From Nocardioides litoris (GTDB lineage Bacteria > Actinomycetota > Actinomycetes > Propionibacteriales > Nocardioidaceae), in the NCBI RefSeq assembly GCF_006346315.1, contig NZ_VDMR01000009.1, positions 207,122-271,121 of the forward strand: a stretch of 64,000 nucleotides of DNA, in the 5' to 3' direction. Position numbers and translations under genes: made by a program. Shown one piece after another: positions 8,801 to 17,886 of this stretch. Positions within the stretch are counted from its first letter, which is position 1, and every line of letters starts with the position of its first letter. Below the pieces are notes generated by a model. The model worked only from the letters and a program-made list of their open reading frames with translations. It was not told the DNA's origin and made no database searches.

Positions 8801-11800
8801 GCAGGCGGAGTCCTTGCGGGGTGGTCACGAAGCCGGCGGACGACAGCGCGTCGCGCAGCGGGGTGTCGCCGCCACCGAGCAGTGCGGCGCCGTCGGCCTT
8901 CTCGACGGTCAGCCGGCCCAGGGCGCCGCGGCGCACGGTCTCGGCCAGCGCCTCGGCCGCCGGCGTCAGGACGTCGGGGTCCTCGGACCAGGTGAGCAGG
9001 GTGCGGCCACCTCGCTCGACGTACAGGGCGAGGGCGCCGTCGACCAGGACGACGATGGAACCGGCCTTGCGGCCGGGCCGGTGGCCGCCGCCGGAGTCGG
9101 GCCAGGGGAGGGCGGCGCCGAAGGGGTTGGCCGGGTCGGTCGCGGCGAGGGCCAGGGCGGTGGGCTTCTCGCCCGGTGGCACCTCGCTGAAGGTGCGGAG
9201 GCGGTCGATCGAGCCGGCGGTGCCGAACTGGGCGGCGCCCAGCCCGTCGACGAAGTAGCCCCGGCGGCAGCGCCCGGAGTCCTCGAAGGCGGAGAGGACC
9301 TTGTAGACGGCCGCGAAGCCGCCCGGCGGGCGCTCGCTGACCACGGCGCCCCGGATGACCACGCCGTGGCGCTCGAGCATGTGCTCGGCCGTCGCCTTGG
9401 CGCGTCGGGTCGGGTCGGGGTCGACCTCCGGCAGCACCGACCACCGCCCGGCGGTCTCGGGCGGCCCGGTGCGGGCGACGCGGCCCGGTCGCGGCGCGGG
9501 CCGGCGGGTGCGGTGGGTGGTGCGGCCGCCGCCGACGAGGGCGCGCAGCGGGGCGAGCGAGTCGTTGCCGACCCGGGCCGCCCACACCAGCTCCCACAGG
9601 GCCGAGCTGATGGCCTGGTCGGTGAGGGTCTGCTTGCCGAGCGCGGTGCGCACGGTGGCGGCGAGCTGGTGGAAGAACCAGGCCCCGCCGCCGTCGAGCG
9701 CGGCCAGCACGGCCTCGGGGAGGTCGCCGGTCTCGAACGGCTGCGGTGGCGGCAGGGTCAGGTGGGCCTGGTCGGCGAGGTGGAGCGAGACCCAGCCGTC
9801 GTTGCCGGGGAGCCCGCCGTGCCCGACCCACACGACCTCGCCGGAGGTGGTCAGCTCGTCGAGGAACGACGGCTCGTAGTCGCGCACGCGGGCGGCCAGC
9901 ACGAGCGGCTCGAGCGCCGAGGCGGGCACCGGGGCCCCCGCGAGCTGCTCGACGGCGGTGACCAGGCCGTCGACCCCTCGCAGCCCACGACCCGAGACGT
10001 GCTGCCAGGCGGGGAGGAAGCGGCCGAGCGCCGCGGGCTCGACGGGCTCGACCTCCTCGCGGAGTCGGGCCAGCGAGCGGCGGCGCAGCCGACGCAGCAC
10101 CTCGGAGTCGCACCACTCCGACCCGGCGCCCGCGGGTCGGAACTCGCCGTCGAGCACGCGGCCCTGGGCGCCGAGCCGCTGCAGCGTGTGGCGCACGACG
10201 GCCGCGCCCAGCCCCAGCCGGTCGGCGACCTCGTCGGTCGTGAACGGGCCGTGGGTGCGGGCGTAGCGGGCGACGAGGTCGGCCAGGGGGTCCTCGACCG
10301 GCTCGGCGAAGACGTCGGGGGTGCCGGGCGGGACCGGGACCCCGAGCCCGTCGCGGAGGCGGCCGACGTCCTCGACGACGGCCCAGCGCTCGGCGCCGGC
10401 CATGCGCACCTGCACCACCCGCCGGGACGCCGCCAGCGCGGCCAGCCACTCCGCCACGTCGGCGCCGTCGACGCTGCGGGCCGCGACCTCCTCCAGCGAC
10501 TGCGGCCCGAGCAGGCGGAGCAGGTCGACCAGGCCCTCGGCGTCGCGGGCGCGCCGCTCGGGCGCGAGGCGCTGGAGCTCGGCCTCGACCTCGGTGAGCA
10601 CGTCGGGGTCGAGCAGCTCGCGCAGCTCGGCACGGCCGAGCAGCTCGGCCAGCAGCCCCTGGTCGAGGGAGAGCGCGGCGGCACGGCGCTCGGCGAGGGG
10701 CGAGTCGCCCTCGTAGACGAACTGGGCGACGTAGCCGAACAGCATGCTCCGCGCGTACGGCGAGGGCGTGGTCGTCTCGACGTCGGTGACGACGACCTCG
10801 CGGCGGTCGACGGCCTTCATCAGCGCGACCAGGGCCGGCAGGTCGTAGACGTCCTGGAGGCACTCCCGGACCGCCTCGAGGACGATGGGGAACGAGGGGT
10901 ACTTGGAGGCGACCTCGAGCAGGGCGGCGGCCCGCTGGCGCTGCTGCCACAGCGGGGAGCGGCGGCCGGGGTCGCGGCGGGGCAGCAGCAGCGCACGGGC
11001 GGCGCACTCCCGGAAGCGCGAGGCGAACAGCGCCGAGCCACCGACCTCGGCCGTGACCAGCTGGTCGATCTCCTCGGCGTCGAAGACGATGACCTCGCCG
11101 GTGGGCGGGTCGGCGTCGCTGTCGGGGATGCGGATGACGATGCCGTCGTCGGAGGCCAGGGCCTGGCCGTCGATGCCGTGGCGCTCGCGCAGGCGCGCGT
11201 TGATGGCCAGGGCCCAGGGGGCGTGCACCGGCACGCCGTAGGGGGAGTGGACCACCAGCCGCCAGTCGCCGAGCTCGTCGCGGAACCGCTCGACGAGGAT
11301 CGTGGTGTCGCTGGGCAGGACGCGGGTGGCCTCGAGCTGCTCGTGGAGGTAGCCGACGAGGTTGCCCGCGGCCCACTCGTCGAGGCCCTCGTCGCGGGCG
11401 CGCTGCTCGGCCTTGGCGCGGGGCATGCCGGCCAGCTCGCGGGTCCAGGCCCCGATGGCCGCGCCGAGCTCGGCCGGGCGGCCGAGGGTGTCGCCCTTCC
11501 AGAAGGGCAGCTTGCCGGGGACGCCCGGTGCCGGGGTGACCAGCACCCGGTCGTGGGTGATGTCCTCGATGCGCCAGCTGGTCGCTCCGAGCGCGAAGAT
11601 GTCGCCGACGCGGGACTCGTAGACCATCTCCTCGTCGAGCTCGCCCACCCGCTTGCCCGGGCCCTCGGCGCCGGCCAGGAACACCCCGAACAGGCCACGG
11701 TCGGGGATGGTGCCGCCGCTGGTCACGGCGAGGCGCTGCGAGCCGGGACGGCCGCTGAGGGTCCCGGCGACCCGGTCCCACACGATGCGGGGACGCAGCT

Positions 11801-13331
11801 CGGCGAACTCGTCGCTGGGGTAGCGCCCGGCCAGCAGGTCGAGCACGGCGTCGTAGGCCGAGCGGGGCAGGGCGGAGAACGGCGCGCTGCGCCGGACCAG
11901 CGCGTAGAGCTCGTCGACGTCGACGGGCTCCAGGGCGGTGGCGGCGACCACCTGCTGGGCCAGCACGTCGAGCGGGTTGGTCGGGATGCGCAGGGCCTCG
12001 ATGCCGCCGGTGCGCATGCGCTGCACGGCCACCGCCGTCTGCGCCAGGTCACCGCGGTGCTTGGGGTAGAGCACGCCCCGCGAGGTCTCGCCGACCTGGT
12101 GGCCGGCGCGGCCGACCCGCTGGAGGGCGCTGGCCACCGACGGCGGTGACTCGATCTGCACCACGAGGTCGACCGCGCCCATGTCGATGCCGAGCTCGAG
12201 GCTGCTGGTCGCGACCACGGCGGGCAGGCGGCCGCGCTTGAGGTCGTCCTCGATGAGGGCGCGCTGCTCCTTGCTGACCGAGCCGTGGTGGGCCTTGGCG
12301 ATCACGGTCTCGGCGCCGCGCGAGGCGCCCGCCTGCGCCATCACGTCGGCGGGCTGCCGCTGCTCCTCGGGGAGTGCCTGCTCGGCCCGCTCGGTGGCCA
12401 GCTCGTTGAAGCGGGCGGTCAGCCGCTCGGCCAGTCGGCGGGAGTTGGCGAAGACGATGGTCGAGGTGTGCTGCTCGATGAGGTCGACGACGCTGGCCTC
12501 GACGTAGGGCCACAGGCTGCCGGTGCGGCCCTCCTCGGGGCGCCCCTCGTCGAGGTCGTCGGCGGCGGCGGGCGCGCCGTCGGGGTCGGTCATGTCCTCC
12601 ACGGGGACCACCACCCGCAGGTCCCAGCTCTTCTCGGCCGGGGGAGCGACGATGTCGACGGCGGCCGAGCCGCCGAGGAAGCGGGCCACCTCCTCCAGCG
12701 GGCGCACGGTCGCCGACAGGCCGACGCGCTGCACCGGTCGGTCGAGGAGCGCGTCGAGGCGCTCGAGGCTGAGCGCGAGGTGGGCGCCGCGCTTGGACCC
12801 CGCGACCGCGTGGACCTCGTCGATGATGACGGTCTCGACCCCGCGCAGGGACTCGCGCGCCTGGCTGGTGAGCATGAGGAACAGCGACTCGGGCGTGGTG
12901 ATGAGGATGTCGGGCGGCGCCGTCTGCAGCTTGCGCCGGTCGGCGGCCGCGGTGTCACCGGACCGCACCCCGACCGAGACCTGGGGCACCGGCTGCCCCA
13001 GCCGGTCGGCGGTGTGGCGGATGCCGGTCAGCGGGGCCCGCAGGTTGCGCTCGACGTCGACGCCCAGCGCCTTGAGCGGGCTGATGTAGAGCACGCGCGT
13101 GCGGTGCTTCTTGTCCTCGGGCGGAGGGGTGGTCAGCAGCCGGTCGATCGACCACAGGAACGCACTCAGCGTCTTGCCCGACCCGGTGGGCGCGACCACC
13201 AGGGCGTGCCGGCCGGCCCCGATCGCCGCCCACGCCCCGGCCTGGGCGGGCGTGGGCGCCGCGAACGCCGCACCGAACCAGGTGCGGGTCGGCTCGCTGA
13301 ACGCGGCGAGCGGGTCGGTCGTCGGGGGCAC
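8787..13331 (-). CDS. lhr: Lhr-type large DEAD/DEAH-box ATP-dependent helicase
   Basis: This 1514-residue protein is the full length of long actinobacterial Lhr. Walker A is APTGSGKT, the DEVH box is IIDEVHAV, motif III is LSATVRP, and motifs V/VI appear as TSSLELGIDMG and QRVGRAGHQ. The long C-terminal half is the Lhr-specific winged-helix and beta-barrel region. Lhr is a 3'-5' helicase acting in DNA repair. GTG 13331 is the start in frame just before the conserved N-terminus. It overlaps nei downstream, giving a two-gene repair operon. Confidence 0.93.
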   Translation of the reverse strand: MPPTTDPLAAFSEPTRTWFGAAFAAPTPAQAGAWAAIGAGRHALVVAPTGSGKTLSAFLWSIDRLLTTPPPEDKKHRTRVLYISPLKALGVDVERNLRAPLTGIRHTADRLGQPVPQVSVGVRSGDTAAADRRKLQTAPPDILITTPESLFLMLTSQARESLRGVETVIIDEVHAVAGSKRGAHLALSLERLDALLDRPVQRVGLSATVRPLEEVARFLGGSAAVDIVAPPAEKSWDLRVVVPVEDMTDPDGAPAAADDLDEGRPEEGRTGSLWPYVEASVVDLIEQHTSTIVFANSRRLAERLTARFNELATERAEQALPEEQRQPADVMAQAGASRGAETVIAKAHHGSVSKEQRALIEDDLKRGRLPAVVATSSLELGIDMGAVDLVVQIESPPSVASALQRVGRAGHQVGETSRGVLYPKHRGDLAQTAVAVQRMRTGGIEALRIPTNPLDVLAQQVVAATALEPVDVDELYALVRRSAPFSALPRSAYDAVLDLLAGRYPSDEFAELRPRIVWDRVAGTLSGRPGSQRLAVTSGGTIPDRGLFGVFLAGAEGPGKRVGELDEEMVYESRVGDIFALGATSWRIEDITHDRVLVTPAPGVPGKLPFWKGDTLGRPAELGAAIGAWTRELAGMPRAKAEQRARDEGLDEWAAGNLVGYLHEQLEATRVLPSDTTILVERFRDELGDWRLVVHSPYGVPVHAPWALAINARLRERHGIDGQALASDDGIVIRIPDSDADPPTGEVIVFDAEEIDQLVTAEVGGSALFASRFRECAARALLLPRRDPGRRSPLWQQRQRAAALLEVASKYPSFPIVLEAVRECLQDVYDLPALVALMKAVDRREVVVTDVETTTPSPYARSMLFGYVAQFVYEGDSPLAERRAAALSLDQGLLAELLGRAELRELLDPDVLTEVEAELQRLAPERRARDAEGLVDLLRLLGPQSLEEVAARSVDGADVAEWLAALAASRRVVQVRMAGAERWAVVEDVGRLRDGLGVPVPPGTPDVFAEPVEDPLADLVARYARTHGPFTTDEVADRLGLGAAVVRHTLQRLGAQGRVLDGEFRPAGAGSEWCDSEVLRRLRRRSLARLREEVEPVEPAALGRFLPAWQHVSGRGLRGVDGLVTAVEQLAGAPVPASALEPLVLAARVRDYEPSFLDELTTSGEVVWVGHGGLPGNDGWVSLHLADQAHLTLPPPQPFETGDLPEAVLAALDGGGAWFFHQLAATVRTALGKQTLTDQAISSALWELVWAARVGNDSLAPLRALVGGGRTTHRTRRPAPRPGRVARTGPPETAGRWSVLPEVDPDPTRRAKATAEHMLERHGVVIRGAVVSERPPGGFAAVYKVLSAFEDSGRCRRGYFVDGLGAAQFGTAGSIDRLRTFSEVPPGEKPTALALAATDPANPFGAALPWPDSGGGHRPGRKAGSIVVLVDGALALYVERGGRTLLTWSEDPDVLTPAAEALAETVRRGALGRLTVEKADGAALLGGGDTPLRDALSSAGFVTTPQGLRLRARG

Positions 13332-13378
13332 CGCACCAGTGTTGCGGAGACCACGGACAGTTCTGAGCAGCCGCAGGG

Positions 13379-13416
13379 GTGAGCGGCCCGGTGAGCGGCC
13401 CGGGGTGAGCGGCCCG
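13379..13416. repeat. Three tandem 12-bp units GTGAGCGGCCCG
   Basis: The unit occurs at 13379, 13391 and 13405, with a 2-base gap before the third. It sits in the short gap between lhr and nrtR, both on the minus strand. No function is apparent; replication slippage is a sufficient explanation. Confidence 0.75.
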
Positions 13417-13418
13417 GG

Positions 13419-14180
13419 TCAGTCGGCGGCGGTGCGCAGCATCGGGGGCTGGACGGCGGTGGTCTCGCCACGTCGGTAGAGCAGCGCCGGCCTCCCGGCG
13501 CCACCGGTCGCCCCGGTCGCCCCGGTCCCACCCGTCCCACCCGTGCCGCCCCCGCCCGACCCGCCCTCGACGGGGACGACGAAGCCGTGCGTGCCGAGGA
13601 CCTTGCGGCGGAAGTTGCCCAGGTCGGGCGCGACGCCCCACACGGCGGCGTACACCCGGCGGAGCTCGGGCAGGGTGAACGGCTCGGAGACGAAGTCGAG
13701 GGCGAGCGTCGTGTACTCCAGCTTGGCCCGCACCCGCTCGCGGGCGTCGCGGAGGATCGCCTCGTGGTCGAAGGCCAGCGCCGGGCCGTCGACCCCCTCG
13801 CCGAGCACGTCGTCGACGGCCCACCAGCGCGCCTCGGCCGCGTCGGACCCCGCCGAGGGCTCGGGCAGGTCGGGCGCGAGGGCGACGTGGGCGACCGAGA
13901 CGACCCGCATCCGGGGGTCGCGGTCGGGGGCGGAGTAGGTGCGCAGCTGCTCCAGGTGGCCCTCGAAGCGCTCGACGCCGGTCTCCTCGAGCAGCTCGCG
14001 CCAGGCCGCCGTCTCGGCGTCCTCCTGCGGCTCGACGAACCCGCCGGGCAGCGCCCACGACCCGGCGAAGGGATCGGCGCCGCGCTCGACGAGGAGCACC
14101 GAGAGCGCCCCGTCGCGGATGGTGAAGACGGCCAGGTCGACGGTGACCGCGAACGGCGGGTGCTCGGTCGTGTACGTCAT
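13419..14180 (-). CDS. nrtR: NrtR-type Nudix regulator of NAD metabolism
   Basis: This 253-residue protein joins an N-terminal Nudix domain to a C-terminal winged helix (LPELRRVYAAVWG, NFRRKVLGTHGFV), the architecture of NrtR, which represses NAD genes and senses ADP-ribose. The Nudix box is GGFVEPQEDAETAAWREL followed by LEETGV. The catalytic-type box looks intact, so hydrolase activity may be retained. The C-terminus carries a Gly/Thr/Ala run encoded by simple repeats at about 13497-13561, unusual for the family. The start overlaps the pncA stop (ATGA), placing it last in the pncB-pncA-nrtR operon, which it probably autoregulates through the palindrome at 16125-16139. Confidence 0.85.
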   Translation of the reverse strand: MTYTTEHPPFAVTVDLAVFTIRDGALSVLLVERGADPFAGSWALPGGFVEPQEDAETAAWRELLEETGVERFEGHLEQLRTYSAPDRDPRMRVVSVAHVALAPDLPEPSAGSDAAEARWWAVDDVLGEGVDGPALAFDHEAILRDARERVRAKLEYTTLALDFVSEPFTLPELRRVYAAVWGVAPDLGNFRRKVLGTHGFVVPVEGGSGGGGTGGTGGTGATGATGGAGRPALLYRRGETTAVQPPMLRTAAD

Positions 14181-14779
14181 ACGAGCACCCCCGCCTCGGC
14201 CATCTCGGTCACGGCGGCGGCCGAGGAGGCGGGTGCGACGCCGGCGTGCAGGCCGTCGAGCAGCCGCACCTCGAACCCGGCCCGGCGGGCGTCGAGCACG
14301 GTGGCGCGCACGCAGTAGTCGGTGGCGATGCCGGTGACGTCGAGCTCGGTGACGCCGAGGTCGTCGAGCAGCGCCTGCAGGGTCGAGCCGTCGTCGGTCA
14401 CCCCCTCGAACGCGCTGTACGCCGCCACGCCCATGCCCTTGCGCACGTGGTGGGTGACGCGGCTGGTGTCGAGCTCGGGTGCGTAGTCGCTGCCGCCGGT
14501 CGTGGAGACGCAGTGCACCGGCCAGGTGCGCACGAAGTCGGGGTCGGTGCCGGGCTCGGCGAAGTGGCCGTCGTTGGTGCCGTGGGCGTCGTGCCAGTCG
14601 CGGGAGGCCACGACGGCGACGTACTCGGCGGCGTGGGCGGCGAGGTGCTCGCTGATGCGGGTCGCGACGTCGCGGCCGCCGGTGACGGCGAGCGAGCCGC
14701 CCTCGACGAAGTCGTTCTGGACGTCGACGACCACAAGGGCCTTCCGGCTGCCCTGGGGATCGGTGGGGCTGGTGCTCAT
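14177..14779 (-). CDS. pncA: Nicotinamidase (isochorismatase-fold)
   Basis: This 200-residue protein would hydrolyse nicotinamide to nicotinate. The catalytic triad is visible: Asp in VVDVQNDF, Lys in HHVRKGMG and Cys in GIATDYCVRAT. The metal-binding segment is SRDWHDAHGT with a later His in VHCV. It overlaps pncB upstream and nrtR downstream by 4 bases each, so translation is likely coupled. Its product feeds pncB, making a two-step salvage of nicotinamide. Confidence 0.93.
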   Translation of the reverse strand: MSTSPTDPQGSRKALVVVDVQNDFVEGGSLAVTGGRDVATRISEHLAAHAAEYVAVVASRDWHDAHGTNDGHFAEPGTDPDFVRTWPVHCVSTTGGSDYAPELDTSRVTHHVRKGMGVAAYSAFEGVTDDGSTLQALLDDLGVTELDVTGIATDYCVRATVLDARRAGFEVRLLDGLHAGVAPASSAAAVTEMAEAGVLV

Positions 14780-16107
14780 CGCAGTGCTCCTTCGGGGGTG
14801 GGGACGGTCGTGGTCGCCGGCGAGGCCACCGGCTGGGCCTTGAGGTGGGCGCCGCCACCGGTGATGGCGAGGGCCTCGGGCGGGAGGGTGGCGAGGGCGG
14901 CGGCACAGTGGTCGCGGACCGAGTCGAGCGTGGGGGAGTGCACGGTCTCGCCGCTGCGGACGAGCGGCACCTGCAGCGCGGTCGCGCCGTCGGGGACCGT
15001 GCCGTCGGTGGTGAACTCCTCGGCGACGACCAGGCCGTCGGCGTACGTGCGCCAGGCGGTCTTGCGCCCGCCGACCGAGACCTTGTCGTGGGACTTCTTG
15101 GCCACCGGCCGCAGGGTGCCGCCGGGCTCGTCGGCGACCGCGACCAGCTTGTAGACCATCTGGGCGGTGGGGTGGCCGGAGCCGGTGGCGACGCGGGTGC
15201 CGACGCCGTAGCCGTCGATCGGGGCGGCGGCGAGCGCGGCGATGACGTACTCGTCCAGGTCGCTGGTGGCCACGACGCGGGTGCGGGTGGCCCCGAGCGA
15301 GTCGAGCAGCGCCCGGGCGGCCACGGCCTCCTCGGCCAGGTCGCCGGAGTCGATGCGGACCGCGCCGAGCTCGGGGCCGGCCACCTCGACGGCGTTGCGG
15401 ATGCCCTGCGGCGTGTCGTAGGTGTCGACGAGCAGCGTGGTGCCGGGACCCTGGGCCTCGACCTGGCTGCGGAACGCCTCGACCTCGCTGCGATGGGCCA
15501 GGGTGAAGGCGTGGGCGGCGGTGCCGACGGTCGGCACGCCGTGGCGGCGTCCGGCGGCGAGGTTGCTGGTGGAGGCGAACCCGGCGACGTACGCCGCGCG
15601 GGCCACCGCGACCGCGGCCTCCTCGTGGGTGCGGCGGCTGCCCATCTCGATCATCGGGCGCCCGCCGGCGACGCTGGTCATGCGGGCGGCCGCGGAGGTG
15701 ATGGCGCTGTCGTGGTTGAGCACGCTCAGCACGAGCGTCTCGAGCACGACGCCCTCGCCGAGGGTGCCGCGGACGGTGAGGACCGGGCTGCCCGGGAAGT
15801 AGAGCTCGCCCTCGCGATAGCCGTCGATCTCGCCGCGGAACCGGAAGTCGCACAGGTAGTCGGCGGTGGCGTCGGCGACGACGCCCTCGGCGCGCAGCCA
15901 CTCCACCTCGTCGGCGTCGAACCGGAACCGCTCGATCATCGGCAGCAGCCGGCCGAGGCCCCCGAGGACGCCGTAGCGCCGCCCCTCGGGCAGGCGCCGG
16001 GCGAAGGCCTCGAACACCGCGGGGTGGTCGACGCTGCCGTCGCTGACGAACGAGTCGAGCATCGTGAGCTCGTAGCGGTCGGTCAGCAGGCCGGTCGTGG
16101 TCGTCAT
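14776..16107 (-). CDS. pncB: Nicotinate phosphoribosyltransferase
   Basis: This 443-residue enzyme converts nicotinate and PRPP to nicotinate mononucleotide in the Preiss-Handler pathway. Visible family features are TDRYELTMLDS at the N-terminus, FASTSNLAAGRRHGVPTVGT, VRIDSGDL and the phosphate-binding GYGVGTRVATG. ATG 16107 is preceded by AGGAGG at ideal spacing; the longer GTG start at 16131 would fall inside the operator and is rejected. It is the first gene of the NAD-salvage operon and sits directly behind the predicted NrtR site. Confidence 0.93.
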   Translation of the reverse strand: MTTTTGLLTDRYELTMLDSFVSDGSVDHPAVFEAFARRLPEGRRYGVLGGLGRLLPMIERFRFDADEVEWLRAEGVVADATADYLCDFRFRGEIDGYREGELYFPGSPVLTVRGTLGEGVVLETLVLSVLNHDSAITSAAARMTSVAGGRPMIEMGSRRTHEEAAVAVARAAYVAGFASTSNLAAGRRHGVPTVGTAAHAFTLAHRSEVEAFRSQVEAQGPGTTLLVDTYDTPQGIRNAVEVAGPELGAVRIDSGDLAEEAVAARALLDSLGATRTRVVATSDLDEYVIAALAAAPIDGYGVGTRVATGSGHPTAQMVYKLVAVADEPGGTLRPVAKKSHDKVSVGGRKTAWRTYADGLVVAEEFTTDGTVPDGATALQVPLVRSGETVHSPTLDSVRDHCAAALATLPPEALAITGGGAHLKAQPVASPATTTVPTPEGALR

Positions 16108-16124
16108 GTGGCCCTCCTGGTTTG

Positions 16125-16139
16125 TAGTCACGTTGACTA
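16125..16139. promoter_or_regulatory. Predicted NrtR operator TAGTCA-N3-TGACTA
   Basis: Perfect 6-bp inverted arms with a CGT spacer lie 18 bases upstream of the pncB start. A TATAGT -10 hexamer for pncB (minus strand, 16136-16141) overlaps the palindrome, so binding would block transcription. The gene context (pncB-pncA-nrtR) makes NrtR the natural ligand. The exact NrtR consensus for this lineage is not something I can verify here. Confidence 0.7.
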
Positions 16140-16162
16140 TAACACCTCTGCCCCGTCGGTCC

Positions 16163-16168
16163 TAGGCT
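16163..16168 (+). promoter_or_regulatory. -10-like TAGGCT, leaderless promoter of the DNA methyltransferase
   Basis: TAGGCT lies 8 bases before the GTG at 16177, with no ribosome-binding site between them. The promoter diverges from that of pncB. Confidence 0.45.
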
Positions 16169-16176
16169 CACACCTC

Positions 16177-17862
16177 GTGGATCGAGCGGCCCGCGACGAG
16201 CGCCTGCGGGACGCGGTCGTCGCCGCCGGCTGGGACGCCGTGCTGGCCACCGTCGCCGGTGCCCACGGACTCACCGTCCCACCGTCCGGCGCGGTCGAGG
16301 ACCCCGCGCTCGACCCGTGGCGCGACCCGGCCGCGGCGGCGCGCCTCGGGACGGTGCACGAGGCGCTGCTGGGGGAGTCGGTCGACCGGGTCGGGCGCGG
16401 CTCCTTCTACACCCCGCCCGACCTCGTCGACCGGTTGCTCGACCACGCCCTCGACGGCCTGCCGCCCGGCGGCACGCTGCTCGACCCCACCTGCGGCACC
16501 GGGAACGTGCTCGTCGCGGCGCTGCGCCGGCTCGGCCCCGACGCCGTCGACCGGGTGCACGGCACCGACCTCGACCCGGTCGCCGTCGCCATCACCCGGC
16601 TGCTGCTCCGCCTCGAGGCGCCCGGGGTCGACCCGGCCGTGCTCGAGCGGACGGTGCGGGTCGCCGACGGCCTCGGTGCCCACCCCGCGGCGCCGTACGA
16701 CGCCGTCGTGGGCAACCCGCCGTTCGGCGGTCGGCTGCGCCCGCGGGGTCGCGTGGCGCCGGGGGACGCGGTGGCGGAGCGGTCGCCGGCGGCGTACACG
16801 GACCCGAGCGCGGTGTTCCTGGCCCGGGCCCTGGAGCTGGTGCGGCCGGGGGGCGTGGTGGCGCTGGTGCAGCCGGTCTCCGTGCTCGCCGCGCGCGACG
16901 CGGGCCCGGTGCGGGCGGCGGTGCGCGCAGCGGGGGCGGTGACCGACTTCTGGTCCTCGGCGCGGCCGGTGTTCGCCGGGACGCCCGTGCTGACCTGCGT
17001 GCCCGTGGTGCGCGTCGGGGCCGTGCAGGGTCCGGTCCGGGTGGCGGGTCGCGAGGTCGCGCTGCCCGAGGGCGAGTGGGGTCCGCTGCACGCGCCGGCG
17101 CTCGGCGTGCCCGTCGTCGCGCCGCGCACCGTCGGGGTGCTGGGTGACCTCGCGACGTGTGCCGCCGACTTCCGCGACCAGTACTACGGCCTGGTCCCGC
17201 ACGTGCACGACGGGGGAGCCGGGGCGCCGCTGGTCACGGCCGGGCTCGTCGACCCCGCCCGCAACCGCTGGGGCGAGGAGCCGACCCGCTTCGCCAAGCG
17301 CGACTGGCGCCGACCGACCGTCGACCTCGACTCCCTCGCCGCCGACCCCCGGCTCGCGGCCTGGGCCCGCGCGCGGCTGGTGCCCAAGGTCCTCGTCGCC
17401 CCGCAGGGCCGGGTCGTCGAGGCAGTCGTGGACGTCGACGGCCGGTGGCTGCCCTCGGTGCCGGTCGTGACCGTCGCCGCCGACCCCGACCGGCTCTGGC
17501 ACGTCCTGGCCGTGCTGCTCGCCCCGCCCGTCGTCGCCGGCGCCGCCGCGCGGTACGCCGGCGCCGGGCTGTCGGCCGCGGCGGTCAAGCTCAGCGCCCG
17601 CCAGGTCGCCGCACTCCCGCTGCCCGCCGGCCGGGCCGCCTGGGACGCCGGCGCGGCGCTGGCCCGCGCCGCCCAGGAGGCCGACGACGCGGCCCGCCCC
17701 GACCTGCTCGCCGCCCTCGGCGAGCAGATGTGCACGGCGTACGACGACCACGCGGCCCTGGACTGGTGGGAAATGCGCGTGCGCCGACCCCGGGCGGTCA
17801 CGAAGAATTCACGCCGCGACAACACACCGCTGACCGGGCCGACATGCGGACCGGGAGTCTAG
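16177..17862 (+). CDS. N6-adenine-type DNA methyltransferase, orphan
   Basis: This 561-residue protein has the class I SAM fold: motif I LLDPTCGTGNVLVAAL, an acidic loop HGTDLDPVAV, and the catalytic motif VVGNPPFGGR (NPPF), which marks amino-methyltransferases acting on adenine. The N-terminal GRGSFYTPPDLVDRLLDHAL matches the YTP motif of N6-MTase families. The C-terminal half probably recognises the target. No specificity subunit or restriction subunit is adjacent, apart from the HNH protein 24 bases downstream. It could be an orphan epigenetic methylase or half of a restriction-modification pair. It starts from a divergent, apparently leaderless promoter. Confidence 0.8.
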   Translation: MDRAARDERLRDAVVAAGWDAVLATVAGAHGLTVPPSGAVEDPALDPWRDPAAAARLGTVHEALLGESVDRVGRGSFYTPPDLVDRLLDHALDGLPPGGTLLDPTCGTGNVLVAALRRLGPDAVDRVHGTDLDPVAVAITRLLLRLEAPGVDPAVLERTVRVADGLGAHPAAPYDAVVGNPPFGGRLRPRGRVAPGDAVAERSPAAYTDPSAVFLARALELVRPGGVVALVQPVSVLAARDAGPVRAAVRAAGAVTDFWSSARPVFAGTPVLTCVPVVRVGAVQGPVRVAGREVALPEGEWGPLHAPALGVPVVAPRTVGVLGDLATCAADFRDQYYGLVPHVHDGGAGAPLVTAGLVDPARNRWGEEPTRFAKRDWRRPTVDLDSLAADPRLAAWARARLVPKVLVAPQGRVVEAVVDVDGRWLPSVPVVTVAADPDRLWHVLAVLLAPPVVAGAAARYAGAGLSAAAVKLSARQVAALPLPAGRAAWDAGAALARAAQEADDAARPDLLAALGEQMCTAYDDHAALDWWEMRVRRPRAVTKNSRRDNTPLTGPTCGPGV

Positions 17863-17886
17863 GATCCGGACAGGAAGGGGCAGCCC

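Noticed and set aside
8784..12149. Very long plus-strand open frame opposite lhr
   Set aside because: The opposite strand has all helicase motifs. This frame is a mirror effect of third-position GC and has a biased, repetitive composition.
13379..13416. Tandem 12-mers as replication iterons or CRISPR repeats
   Set aside because: Only three copies, with at most a 2-base gap, no spacers, no rep or cas genes.
14845..16176. Upstream extension of the methyltransferase frame through the pncB region
   Set aside because: It runs antisense to pncB and the operator; the methylase start at 16177 fits a promoter and the conserved N-terminus.
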